Shown one piece after another: positions 32,902 to 44,498 of a stretch of DNA of 64,000 nt (position 1 is the stretch's first letter; every line of letters begins with the position of its first letter). The translations under genes were made by a program, and so were the position numbers. The stretch spans positions 10,922,386 to 10,986,385 of the forward strand of contig NC_089593.1 of NCBI RefSeq assembly GCF_019320115.1, given 5' to 3'. Source of the DNA: Miscanthus floridulus. Taxonomy: Eukaryota > Streptophyta > Magnoliopsida > Poales > Poaceae. Under the pieces are notes generated by a model. It was not told the DNA's origin. It did not search any database and worked only from the letters and a program-made list of their open reading frames with translations.

Positions 32902-35900
32902 TTAAGCAGCAGCGCGCCCTCGCGATGCAGAAGCAGCTGGCTGCAGCAGTGAGGATGGTACATCCGTGGCACGCTCCCAGGTAGCCCAATGTACTGGACA
33001 GGACTCACGCCGCATCAAAGCGACCGGTACCACCCGGTGACCCACCAGATGAAGCCGCTGATCCAGTACCTGGGATGGTGGAAGATCTTCCAGCATGTAG
33101 AGAAGCTGAAGGTCATCATCAGTAGACAAACTGGTGTTCGGAGGTAAAGCCTTCTTGAGCTGTGAGACATGCAAAACATGATGAATTTGACTATTGGTAG
33201 CTAACTGAAGCTTGTATGCTACTTTACCGACGATTTGGAGCACCAAATATGGTCCGAAGTACTTGTAGCTGAGCTTTTGGTTGGTACGACGGGCAACAGA
33301 TTGTTGTATATGTGGTTGCAGCTTGACATAGACCCAATCGCCCACAGCAAAGGTTCTTTCTTGGCGATGCTTATCTGCCTGATGTTGCATGCGCTGCTGT
33401 GCCCGAGCTAGATTATGTTGGATGTACTGCATCATAGTATTTCTGGACTAAAGCCAGTCATCCAGATCAGAAACTGTGCAAGTGTCAATGGATGTGATGC
33501 CGAAGTGTTTAGGTGGATGACCAAACAAGGCTTCAAAGGGTGTGTGTCCATGTGCGGAATGATAGGTCGTGTTATACCAAAACTCAGCCAATGGAATCCA
33601 TTGTGCCCACTTCTGGGGACAGGAATGCACCATGCAGTGGAGATAAGTTTCAAGGCATTGATTCAATCGTTTGGTTTGACCGTCAGTTTGTGGATGGTAG
33701 GCAGAACTCATATTAAGTGTGGTTTCTGTGAGCCTGAATAATTCCTGCCAAAGGGCACTAGTAAAGATTTTATCTCTATCAGAGATGATGATGGAAGGCA
33801 AGCCGCGCAGTTTGTACACATGGGCCAAGAAGGCTTGGGCTACAGATAAGGCAGTATAGGGGTGGCCTAAACAAATAAAGTGTGCATATTTTGAGAGTTT
33901 GTCAATGACAACAAGGATAGTGTCAAAGGTTTTGGATTTAGGAAAGCCCTCAATGAAATCCAGACTAATGGTGTGCCAAGCATGGGTAGGAACATGTAGT
34001 GGTTGCAATAAACCAGGTAATTTGCAGTGTTCAGGTTTAGCTTGGGCACATACCTCACAAGCATTAATGTAATCTGTGATAGACTTCTTCATGTGTGGCC
34101 AGGCAAACAGTGATTTTACCTTGTGATATGTGGCTGTAATGCCACTGTGTCCTCCCAAGCCACTAGAGTGAAGAGCCAATAAAACAGCTTGCTGTGCTTT
34201 CTTATGGTTCCCCAACCAGATTTTGTTTTTGTATTTGATCACACCATCACTAAGAGTAAAGCCTTTGTCATTGGATCCAGTGATACTGAGCTCAGTGAGC
34301 AACTGTTTGGTTTGGTCATCTTGCTGATACCCCTCCAAAATGATCTCCAACCACTTGGGGGTGCTTGCAGTGATAGCAGTCAAAGAGACAAGATCAGCTT
34401 GTCTGGAAAGAGCATCTGCAGCTTTGTTTTCCAAACCTTTCTTATAAAGAATTTTGTACTGCAAGCCCAACAGCTTGATGAAGGCTTTTTGTTGCATACC
34501 CTCATGTAGCTTCTGCTCCCCTAGGTGAATGAGGCTCCTGTGATCAGTGACAATGGTAAATTCCTTGTGCTGGAGGTAAGGCTTCCACTTGGTGATGGCC
34601 AAAATGAGTGCCATGCACTCCTTCTCATATGTTGAGAGTGCTTGAGCTTTGGGGCCAAGGGCCTTGCTGAGGTAAGCCACTGGGTGTGTGTCTTGAGATA
34701 ACACTGCACCTATGCTAGTGGATGAAGCATCGGTCTCAACTGTGAAGGCCTTGGTGAAATTTGGTAATGCTAGCACAGGTGCTGAAATGAGAGCTTGTTT
34801 CAAGGTGTCAAAACATGTTTGCAGTTGTGGTGTCCAATGAAATAGAACATCCTTTTTCAATAGGTCAGTAAGAGGTCGACTGAGGATGCCATAATTCTTG
34901 ATGAACTTCCTATAATAACCAGATAGACCGAGAAATCCTCTCAATTGCCTGGTGTCTGATGGTTGGGGCCAATTAGCCACAGCCTCAATCTTCTTAGGAT
35001 CTGTAGCCACACCCTGCCCACTAATGATATGACCCAGATATTCTAACTATTGCTGAGCAAAAGAACATTTAGACCTCTTAAGCAAGAGCTGATGATCATT
35101 TAGAATGTTGAAGACTTGCTGCAGATGATCTAGGTGAGCCGCTAATGTTGGACTGTAAATAAGTATGTCATCAACAAAGACCAGGACACATTTCCGCAAC
35201 AGTGGCCAGAAGATATTGTTCATCAAGGCTTGAAAGGTAGCTGGGGCATTTGTGAGTCCAAACGGCATGACTCGAAATTCCCAATGCCCACTGTGAGTAC
35301 GGAAGGCTGTTTTGGCCTCATCCTTAGGGGACAACCTAATTTGATGATAGCCTGATCTCATATCTAACTTGGTGAACCAAGCTGCTCCATTCAACTCGTC
35401 CAAAAGCTCATCAACCACGGGTAATGGATACTTGTTTTTTACAGTGATGTTGTTGAGTTGCCGATAATCAACACAAAATGCCAACTGCCATCTTTCTTTT
35501 TGACCAAGATCACTGGGGAAGCAAAAGGACTGTGGTTGGGCCTAATGATGCCATTGGAGAGCATTTCTTTGATCTGACGCTCAATCTCATCTTTTTGTGT
35601 CGGTGAGTATCTGTATGGCTTGACATTTACAGGTTTCACGCCAGGGATCAGAGGAATTTGATGATCAAACTCCCTAGAGGGCGGCAAGGAATCTGGATCC
35701 TTGAAAAGGTGAGCCTGACTGTCAACTAACTGTTGTACTAGCGTAGGAATAGTGTCTGGAGGCAAAGGTGGTGTTACTTGACACAAATGAATCAGCTGAG
35801 CTATACCACCTTTCCTGATAAGGCCCTGTAATTTTCTAACTTTGACTTTGGGACAACTGGATAAGGTATCTTTAATGCCCTTTAAGCTGATTCTGCTGCC

Positions 35901-37929
35901 CTGATAAGAAAACCGCAACAACTTCCTTTTTTAGTGTATCCACATGGGACTGTGTTGTTCCAACCAGTCTATGCCTAACACCATGTCATAGTACTACAAG
36001 GGCAACACACGAGCATTAGTTGTGAATGTGTGCCCCTGAGACCACCAGCTGAAGTTGAGGACCTGATGGTTGCTCTGAAGTTTATCACCATTGGCCACAG
36101 CTACTTGAATGGGAGGAGCAGGCCTCAGGACACAGTTGAGGGCGTTTGCCGTTTTGGAGCTAATGAAGGTGCAGGAGCTGCTCGAATCAATAAGGATGAG
36201 CAGTTGTTGATCTCCGACGATGCCATGGAGCTTGATTGTTTTCTTGCCTGAAACACCAACTGCTGCGGACTGAGACAGAGCAAACACCGCTTCCTCTTCA
36301 TCACTAGAATCTGAAGCATTCTAGTCAGGCACACTGTCATATGAAAGCAGCTCCATGAACTCTTCCAAGACATGCAAGGCTACTTTATTTGGACACTTAT
36401 GGTTACGACCCCATTTCTCGCCACACTTCATGCATAGACCTTGTGCACGCCGCTGAGCTCGCAATGTGGCTAGCTTGTCTTCCCACTTTGGCTTTGTGTC
36501 GGCGGCAGGTGGTGCTCCCAGAACACCAGGAGCTGCGGCTGGCGGTGGTTTTCCAGGATACTTGTTGTAGTCACGATAATTGCGCTTGACAAAATACTTT
36601 GGTTGAGATTCCAACACATCAGCCTGCATAAGAGCCAATGACAAGGCCACATCAACTGTTCTCGGCTTATGTAAAACAATAGCAGCGCGGATGTCAGGAT
36701 GCAAGCCTTGAAGAAATTTACTGACAAAAAACACATCATCTAAATGGTTGTTATGCACCAGCACTTTATGCATGACAGTTTGAAATCTATCATAATAATC
36801 TTGAACATCAGAGGTTTGCTTAATGCTCAGTAATTCGTGCATGGAGTTATGATAGAGGTCTTTCCCAAATTTAGATTCAATAGCAATGCAGAGATCAACC
36901 CAGTTATCCACCCCATGCTGTGCCTCATAGGTTTGTAACCATAAGGTAGCATGCCCTTTGAAATGTAGGGTACCATACTGAGCCCAGCGATGGACCGGGA
37001 CATTGAACATATCAAAGTATTTTTCTGCTTTTTCCTTCCAGACTTTTGGATGAGACCCATCAAATTTGGGAAACTGGGCCTTAGGTAAACGAGTTTCATT
37101 GTGGGAAGACGCAGTAGGATAATGAACTGGGGAGGTGGAGGAGGATAACTGACCATTGGCCAGGGGATGAGTGAGGATCAGAGTCCCCCCCTGCATTCCC
37201 CTGTGGTGATGTGACGACACCGTGGCCCATGGCCCGCCCCTCTTCCTCGTGCTTCGGGGCCGATGGTGGAGCATTGTTCGCCTCCAATGCCTCCACGCGC
37301 GATGTGAGAGTCTTGATCTCCATGGTCAGCTCGGTGGATGAGTGATCGACCTCAGGACGCCAATGATTGAAGGACTCCATTAGCAGGAGCATGGACTTCA
37401 TCTGTGCGCTGAGCGCATCGAGTTTTTCTTCGGTGGTCGCCATTCGAGAGGTGAGGGTTGGGGGTTTGGGTTTGCGCGCCAGCGAGTGGGGTGACGGAAA
37501 TGGATTTGGTGGCGGATCGACGAAAAGTTGGGAATCAATCGGATTTGGTGGTGGGGAAGGGATGGGGGAGGAGGGAAAAAACTGGCGACACAGTGGAATC
37601 GGTGATGGTGGAGGTAGGGGAAGGAGGTGGTGGCGAATTGAACGGCGACGAGAACGAATCGACGGCGGCGGCGATGGGAAAATCCGGTGTATGCCCGCAC
37701 GACAACTTCTGGATCCAACCGTCAGCGACGGGATTTTACAGATCCAGTATCGGCGACGGATCGGGAGGCTCTGGTACCAAATGTCACGCTCTGGCCAGAT
37801 GGATAGGTTGCCGGCGTGCACGCGCGGCTGGGGAGCACGGCGATGGTGCCACCTCGAGCAGATAATAGAAAGACGGAGAGGATTCGGAACTAGGTTTTTC
37901 TCATTCGCTGACCTCCCAACCACCCACAC
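32902..37929 (-). pseudogene. Gypsy gag-pol polyprotein, multiply disrupted
   Basis: In order: gag (about 37400-36330) with a CCHC knuckle CMKCGEKWGRNHKCP; protease near 36200, where the DSG motif reads LIDSSSSCTF, so the active-site Gly is Ser; RT (35920-35050) with FVDD; RNase H (TDASSTSIGAVLSQ); integrase with an H..H..C..C zinc motif and a DDE core in which the usual DGQTE glutamate is Lys (DGQTKRLNQ); and a chromodomain-like tail. Frames change near 37230 and 35480. In-frame stops lie at about 36321, 35994, 35934, 35047 and 33448. Most stops are TAG at positions where relatives have Gln or Trp, compatible with deamination of methylated cytosines. The element cannot move on its own. Confidence 0.9.
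37767..37779 (-). other. Primer binding site (tRNA-iMet type)
   Basis: TGGTACCAGAGCC two bases inside the 5' LTR. It differs from the common TGGTATCAGAGC by one base. Confidence 0.8.
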
Positions 37930-38359
37930 AGCTAGGGATGAAAACGGTACGGATATTTTCTGACCGTATTCGAAACCGAATCTGTTTAGAGGGGTTGAGA
38001 TCTGTCCGTATCCGAGTCCAGATATCCAACATCCGATACCGTATCCGTATCCGTATCCAAATACTCAAATCGCATATTTATGATGTCGATATCCAATCGT
38101 ATCCTATCCGACATAGTTGACACTATCCGTATTCGAATCCGAATCCGGACAGAAATATGAAAACAAATGTAATATCGGTGATATCCGTCCGTATCCGATC
38201 CGTTTTCATTCCTACACACAGTGAATATATGAGTTCAGTATTACAATAAAACGGGCCGAGCCCAGACAATACATCCACGCGGCTCACAGGCCGGCTTACA
38301 GGCCATTTCAGCTAGTGCGGTCCAATCCACGAAGAGCAGCCGGAGGCCTGGTCGTGACA
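37782..38359 (-). repeat. 5' LTR of the gypsy element (with nested MITE)
   Basis: Matches 32603-32890 on both sides of the 282 bp insertion at 37933-38214. Confidence 0.9.
37933..38214. mobile_element. hAT-type MITE inside the gypsy 5' LTR
   Basis: Termini TAGGGATGAAAACGG and CCGTTTTCATTCCTA. Flanks CACACAGC and CACACAGT are an 8 bp target duplication with one mismatch. The other LTR shows the unoccupied site. A close relative is at 45466-45741. The interior is built from TATCCGTATCCG-like degenerate repeats. Confidence 0.85.
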
Positions 38360-38364
38360 ACTAT

Positions 38365-39054
38365 GTACCAGGGAAATGCTCATTCCATGTTACTCCGATC
38401 CATGTGAAAACTCCAAGCACAGTTTTAATTAACAAGACCTTTAGAACAATCATTACAAGACCTTTTAGTAATTGCAGCGAGTACTTTTTTTTGGGTGCGT
38501 TACTGTTTTTGCAAATGCACAAGTCTCACGCGGCTCACAGGTTGGCTACGTGCTTTCTCTTGAAGCCGAGGTGCGGTGCAGTGCAGGTGCAGCTTCGTCC
38601 GTGTTCCCACAAGCTCGATCTATCATCTATGCGTATGTATAATAGGAAACAGTAATAGCTTCCCGTCGTAGTTTTCTTAAAAACGGCAACGGCGGCGCAC
38701 TAGATGCGTCGTTTAGCTGAAAGTCACCTTGAATCTTAAGGTCCTAATCTGAAATTTCTTATGTGCGAGTCAGCAATGACAGGCACAAAGTCGAAGTAGA
38801 TCTGCAAATAATTGGTTCAAAAATGTTTGCCTGCGACGTAGAGTGTTCGTGTGCTCAGATATCTAATTGAGATGCACACGTAACAGGAGTTGTGGAAAAT
38901 TTATCATAAAAGAGGAGTTATGGAAACGGAAAATCAAACCTTTGTGTCATACAAAGTGATCCCCTTAAATATCCATCCAAATTACTCACCTATGCCAGTA
39001 CGACCTTACTAGTGATACAAACGGTAGCTCAAATGGGAATGATTTAAACAAAAG
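38365..39054. other. Intergenic
   Basis: No gene or element recognised. Confidence 0.4.
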
Positions 39055-40037
39055 TAATGCTCATGGCGTTCGTCTGTTCGGACGCCGCGCTTTTATGATA
39101 AGGCTTGCCGCCGCGCACAACCATCGCTGGCTATGGTCGGCGTCACCGTAGGCTTCGCCCTCGCGCCGCCTTCCATGCCCCGGGCCCTCCTTGTCGGTGC
39201 GGTTCCCGACCAAGCCGTGGCGTGGGCGCCGCCGGCGGGGTTCGTGGTGGTCACATGGTACTTGCCCTCGTACGAGAGCGAGGAGGAGGAGGAGGAAGGA
39301 GAGGGGCTTTGGGGGGGGGGGGGCGGTGGAGTCTGGGGGAGGAGGGACCTCGAGCCTACTGGATACTGCAGTTACCTATCAGGTAGGCCGGTGACATTGT
39401 GTTTCAAGTGTTTCAGGCGTTTTAGACTCATGTTTCAAGTGTTTCATCTAGATGTTGCAAAAGTAGATCCTAGGATGTTGCATATGTTGCAATGACAATA
39501 TACGCATGTTGCAAGCTTATGTTTCACTTGTTTTTCAGACGTATGTTTCAAGTGTTTCATCTGAATGTTAAGTATATATGGATGTTGCATAATGCACATG
39601 TTTCAACTATTTATGTTGCAAGTGTTTCATATGAATGTTACAAAAGTAGATCTGGATGTTGCATATGTTGATATGGCTATACATGCATGTTTCAAGCGTA
39701 TGTTTCAAGTGTTTCATCTGTTTTCAGTCATAAGTTGCAAAGTGTTTCAACTTGATGTTTTAAAAGTAGATCTAGGGGAGCACATGTTGTAATGGCCTCG
39801 GTGGCTGGGACAACAGCCTACCATAGCCGCCTGCTACTGTTGCAGGGGCGCCGCTGTGGGTTACCGTGTGAGCGCCTGAGGCCGGCAGACGCCTCCGCAT
39901 CGCGCATCTGCAGGCGGGGTGAGGCGGGAGCGCTCCTGTCTGTTACGGCCCTGTTACACGAGTGCGATGCGTTTGAACAGGGAGCAGCGTCCGAACGCCT
40001 CCTGTGGTCGGACGTCTGGGTGCTACCCGTCCCGTTT
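39055..40037. mobile_element. MULE-like non-autonomous element
   Basis: Starts TAATGCTC, like the MULE at 41545. It has a GC-rich cargo (39100-39360), then tandem-like TGTTTCAAGTGTTTCATCT and TGTTGCATATGTTGCAATGG repeats (39400-39790), then a second GC-rich part. Candidate 9 bp duplications AAACAAAAG and AAACAAACT match at 7 of 9 positions. Boundaries are approximate. Confidence 0.5.
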
Positions 40038-40046
40038 AAACAAACT

Positions 40047-41446
40047 CAATAAAAAAGGGGCATACCTAGTACAGAGAGCTCCTGCTCTGTGCAGGGTCTG
40101 GAGAAGGGGTCAGTGGCAAGCCTTACCCTCGCCTGTGCAATGTAAAGAGACCGCGATTCGAACAAAAATAAAAACGAGTGCTTCTACTAGGTAAGATGGA
40201 ACGATCTCCCCAAGTCTTAAAAAGAACCATCACAAGCAAAATGCAAGCCATTTCTTGGACCAACACAAGAAGTATTAGAAGCATGCCCACAGTCATGTCG
40301 ACTGAGCATGTATGTCACCTTGGTTATGCTTGATCTTTCATTCATTTGAACATCTTGTGCTATGCTTATGATGATGGGTGATGAGTGTTCCTCCCTTCGT
40401 GCACGCTAATTGGCTGGGTTTAACTAGTTTTTAGATATATGATGAATCTTGCTACTATTGTTGCATTTGTATGATCCATTGCATGAGTATGGCCATTTGC
40501 TCTCAAGAACATAAACATGTTTTTTAATTTAATATCCAATTCTTCTTCTATAACGTGGTGATTACTTTGACTTCTCGATATGATGACCCCCAAAAGTTAT
40601 GCTAGTATCTTTTGAGTAGCTCTACTATTGATATTGAGAACTCCATATGGCCTGATAACTTAGAACTTTTTGAAAACCTTAACCTATGAACCTCTGAAAC
40701 ACTTGTGCATTCTCTTGCTATGATCACACCTACCAGAGCCATATACTTGCTAGACAACAATATTTCACCATGAAGTTTTAGATTAATGTTGAGGTGAGTT
40801 AGTTTAAGAATTTTTCGGTGTGAGACTTAGAAGCTGGTTATCCCTTCACATCTCTCTTAGTTTCTAACTTTTTATCCCACACCGGGATAGATTTATGCAA
40901 ACCTCGTTGGATATCCTCCCTGAAACCTAGATATCTTTGTTGGTTGTTACCTATTCCTTGAACACAACCGATTGATACAAGTTTATATATCTTTGAGCCA
41001 TTGTGTGGAAGCTTATGAAGTATGCACACAATTCAAGAGTATCTTGCAAGGACAAGTATAGAAGAAGACAAGACACACAGCGCAGAGGAGTGACGTGCAC
41101 TGGATGACACACCTATGGTGTCGTGCAGGGCCATTCCGGGAGTTGTTAACAGATATGTGGTCTGTTTCTGTGAAGCATATGAAGATCAAGGACTATTTTT
41201 GGAGAGAGTGTGAAAGGGCAAGCATGTGGATTTTTTGTGCTTTGTATTGTCCATTATTATGACTACCCTCACAAATGTTTGTGCAATGCACTCAATTTAT
41301 TATTCAATCTTTGTCATAGGACCTTCACTGGTTTATTCCAAACTTCTACAACACGGTCATAAAAATCGTGATGAGTAAACCAGGAAAGTTCTATTTTTGA
41401 ATTTCTTTCATTTCCTATAAAAGATGGTGTCCCTATATCTATGGAA
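40047..41446. other. Unassigned AT-rich sequence
   Basis: No coding frame with homology. It may be a decayed retroelement; I could not identify ends. It stops where the tandem-unit homology begins at 41447. Confidence 0.35.
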
Positions 41447-41544
41447 TAAGTGTTCTTTGGGCTAGACCCCAGAGGCAGTCCACCAAACTCATGCCCTAGA
41501 TCCGCCCCTGTGTGGCGTGGACCACCGGAGGGTAGAAATATTGG

Positions 41545-42458
41545 TAATGCTCCCTACCGAGCGTCCGGCCGGCCAGACGCGCGTGTGCCTTCGCTGGGCC
41601 TGCGGACTAGGTCTGATCGGCCCAACTCCCCTCACGGCTTCTCCACTTTATTAAAAAATCTGGACGCTTCTCTTTCCTATTCGCCCGCTATGGCCGATTC
41701 TACCGGGACAGACCCGCCACGCGCCGCTCGTCCCTGCGCCTCACGCCAGACCCGCCTCGTGTCGTGCCCCCTGTACCACATGCCTCGCATGCGGATGCGC
41801 CTCGTGCCGTGCACCCCGCCCGTGCCTCGCCCACGTGCCGTCCGCGCCTCGCGTCCCCGCTCGTGCCTCACGCTGCGCTCGTAGTGAGCACATGTTGCAA
41901 CCGTATGTTTCATGCGTTTCATATATATGTTGCATATGTTTCATCTGGATGTTGCAAAAGTAGATCTGGTGTTGCATATGTTGCAATGGCTATACATGTA
42001 GATTGCAAGTGTATGTTCCAAATGTTTTAGCTGTTTCAAACGTATGTTGCAAGTGTTTTATCTAGACGTTGCATATGTTGCATTGGCTATACACGCATGT
42101 TGCAATTGTATGTTTCAAATGTTTCCACTGTTTAAAAAGTATGTTGCAAGTGTTTTATTTGAATGTTGCGTATGTTGCAGTGGCCATACACATATGTTGC
42201 AAGAGTATGTTGCAACGCAGCAGCAGGCGGGGCGGGCATAGGCGGTGGCAGCAGCGCGCGCGACAACAGCAGCAGCGTGCGGGCATGTGCTGCAGTATTG
42301 TGTGGGCAGGAGTTGTATGCCATTTTCTTTGATCTCTCGGTGATCACACGGTCAAACTCAAGCCCCACTAGCCTTTTTCTGACTGATTCATGGCAGCTTG
42401 CGGGCGAACGTTCGGACGGACACGGCGTCTGCACGTCCGAGCGCTAGTCTCTCCCTAA
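41545..42458. mobile_element. MULE-like element with empty site in unit 2
   Basis: Flanked by AAATATTGG (41536-41544) and AAATATTTA (42459-42467), a 9 bp duplication with two changes. Unit 2 at about 55117 shows the uninterrupted site. Starts TAATGCTCCC and carries CGAGCGTCCGG/GCGCTCGGACG subterminal motifs, GC-rich cargo and the TGTTTCA/TGTTGCA internal repeats. No transposase. Confidence 0.7.
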
Positions 42459-42606
42459 AAATATTTAGAGATGCATGGGATGAGAATTATGTTTGCTTTG
42501 CTCAATGGTTATATAGAGTTGCGAGATGTGCGAGTATGTGGATGTGATCAGTCTATCCCATGGAGTAGTTTAGATCTATTTCGATCATGTACATTTTTAT
42601 TAGTTT

Positions 42607-43856
42607 CACTACTGAAAACCTCAAATTTGTCGAGTGTTTTTATGTTTGCGGAGTGCATTTTCTCGGGCACTCGGCAAACAAATTCTTTACCGAGTGTTAC
42701 CCTAAAAACACTCGGCAAAAAAAACACTCGGCAAAGAGGGGGGTTTGCCGAGTGTCAAACAAAAAACACTCAGTAAATAGGGGGTTTACCGAGTGTCACA
42801 AAAAAACACTCGGCAAAAAGAAAGATTGCCGAGTGTCCAAAAAGAACACTCGACAAAGCAAAAAAATGAATAAAAACCCCCCGCCGACCCTAAACACGCA
42901 GACAGCCGCGGCGCCCATCACCCCTCTCTGTCTCCTTCCCTCTTGCAGTCTCGCCCGCGGACCGCCCCTCTCTCTCCGTCTCCTTCTTCCCACTCCCCCA
43001 TAGGCGGCGGCGGCAGGGCTCCTTCCTTCTCCCTCTCCTCTTCATCTCCCCCACAAGCGGCGGCGCCTCTCTCCTCTTCATCTCCCCCACAGGTGGCGGC
43101 GGCCCTCCCTCTCCCCTGCAGGCGGCGGCGCTCACCCTCCCCCCGAGCGTGGATCTGGCCTTCCCCCACCACCGGCAAGCCGGAGCACCTCCTCAACTGG
43201 CGAATCCGGTGCCCCTCCCCCTTCTTCCCCGCCACTGAGCATGGACCGGGTCACGACGGCACCTCGGCGGTGGATCCAGTCGTGGCGGGGGCAGATCGGG
43301 CTAGAGCGGTGGCAGATCCAGTCGCGCCAGGGGCGGATTGGGTCACGGTGGCGGTGGATCGAGACGCGGCTGGGGCGGATCGGGTCGCAGTGGCGCCGAT
43401 CGAGGCGCGGTGAATCTGCCCCGTCCACCTCTGGCGATGGCGGAGGGAGGAGCGGCGGATCCGGTGGTGGATCGAGCAACCCTGGCTGCGGCGGCGCACG
43501 GGGAGGGGCCTTCTTCCTCGGCGGCACCGGCGTGGTGGTGGTCCTGGCTGGTGCTGGCTGCTGCGGGCTTCGTGGCGTGGCGGCGGGAGGCAAGGGTGGC
43601 GGCGGCCGGTGGTGGCGGCGGCTGGCTTGTTTTTTTTTATTTGTTTCGAAAAAAAGTTTGCCGAGTGTTTTTTGGGCACTCGGCAACGTCTTTGCCGAGT
43701 GCGCGATAAAAAACACTCGGCAAACTAGCGTTTGCCGTTAAAACGTTTACCGAATGTCGTTTACCGAGTGTAACACTTGGCAAACCCTTTGCCTAGTGTT
43801 TTTGGGGCTTCGCCGAGTGCCCCTGTCACTCGGCAAAGCTCCTGTATCCGGTAGTG
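42607..43856. mobile_element. Non-autonomous CACTA element with GC-rich cargo
   Basis: Begins CACTACTGAAAAC and ends CCGGTAGTG, flanked by TTT. Many subterminal TTTGCCGAGTG/CACTCGGCAAA copies occur at both ends, the hallmark of grass CACTA elements. The interior 42890-43630 is very GC-rich, Pro/Arg-coding in several frames, and may be captured genomic sequence. The uninterrupted site is visible in unit 2 near 57031-57040. Confidence 0.9.
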
Positions 43857-43968
43857 TTTATTTTGAGGATGATCTTAATCCTCTCTTTTAACTTGGGTAA
43901 AATCATAGAATCTTTTATATGAATGGTTAGTATAGGCATGCTGCCCTCCTTTCCTCAAATAAAAAGAA

Positions 43969-44480
43969 GCTGGGTGCCGGGGTACTGATGCTCACATGCA
44001 TGCTTTGCAGGTTGAATGGCAGAATCTTTTTTTGTTTATCAATAAAGAGTACCATTAATTCCTGATGTCAAACAGAGAATCAATCACCATGCTTACCCTT
44101 GACTGGTTCTTCCTCGAGTACCAACAAGCCACATGCAGAAGTTCATTGAACAGTACTACACGCGTATGAGATCTGAACTTCTGAAGTTCTGAAGGAGCGT
44201 CGTCAACTTGTGACGTAAACTTGCACTGTAACTGGACGACTGGAGCAAGATAGTAGAGCGAGCTAATAAGTGATTAATCCTCTTCATACTATATGTCAAC
44301 TAGTGACATGTTGCAAGATGCCTTCGTTGAAGTCTCAAATCGCAAGTTTGGTGCCTATAAATAGCTAGCAAATGATACAGGATACAGGCAGGTACCGATA
44401 GTCAATTGAGTTGTTTGCCCATGCATCTCCATTTGTAGCATCTCGATCGTGTCATCTCAAGTTTTGCTTATTAGCTTGCT
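43969..44480 (+). promoter_or_regulatory. Promoter and 5' leader of the Cys-rich gene
   Basis: TATAAATA at 44356-44363 lies 135 bp upstream of the start codon. The leader phrase CATCTCCATTTGTAGCATC and the TCGATCGTGTCATCT segment recur before 54237 and near 63900, showing they belong to a gene family. The block 43969-44345 recurs at 47040-47454, 57129-57490 and 62935-63480. Confidence 0.8.
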
Positions 44481-44498
44481 GGTCCCATCCAAAAAGAT

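Larger units (their letters stand above)
32603..38359 (-). mobile_element. Complete Ty3/gypsy chromovirus-type element (Reina-like), inactivated
   Basis: LTRs at 32603-32890 (288 bp) and 37782-38359 (578 bp because of a nested MITE), target duplication ACTAT at 32598-32602 and 38360-38364. PBS TGGTACCAGAGCC (37767-37779, minus) is tRNA-iMet type. A purine tract lies at 32891-32906. The short LTRs, gag-PR-RT-RH-INT order and an ATWE chromodomain-like tail point to a Reina-like chromovirus. By eye the LTRs differ at about 15-18 of 288 positions, mostly transitions, so the insertion is not recent. Confidence 0.9.

Noticed and set aside
37986..38219. Repeat-encoded frame of the hAT MITE (also 45414-45647)
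   Set aside because: Arises from TATCCG repeats inside a MITE; no gene.
43132..43741. Pro/Arg-rich frames on both strands in the CACTA element
   Set aside because: Composition-driven frames; they run into the TTTGCCGAGTG repeats and show no domain.
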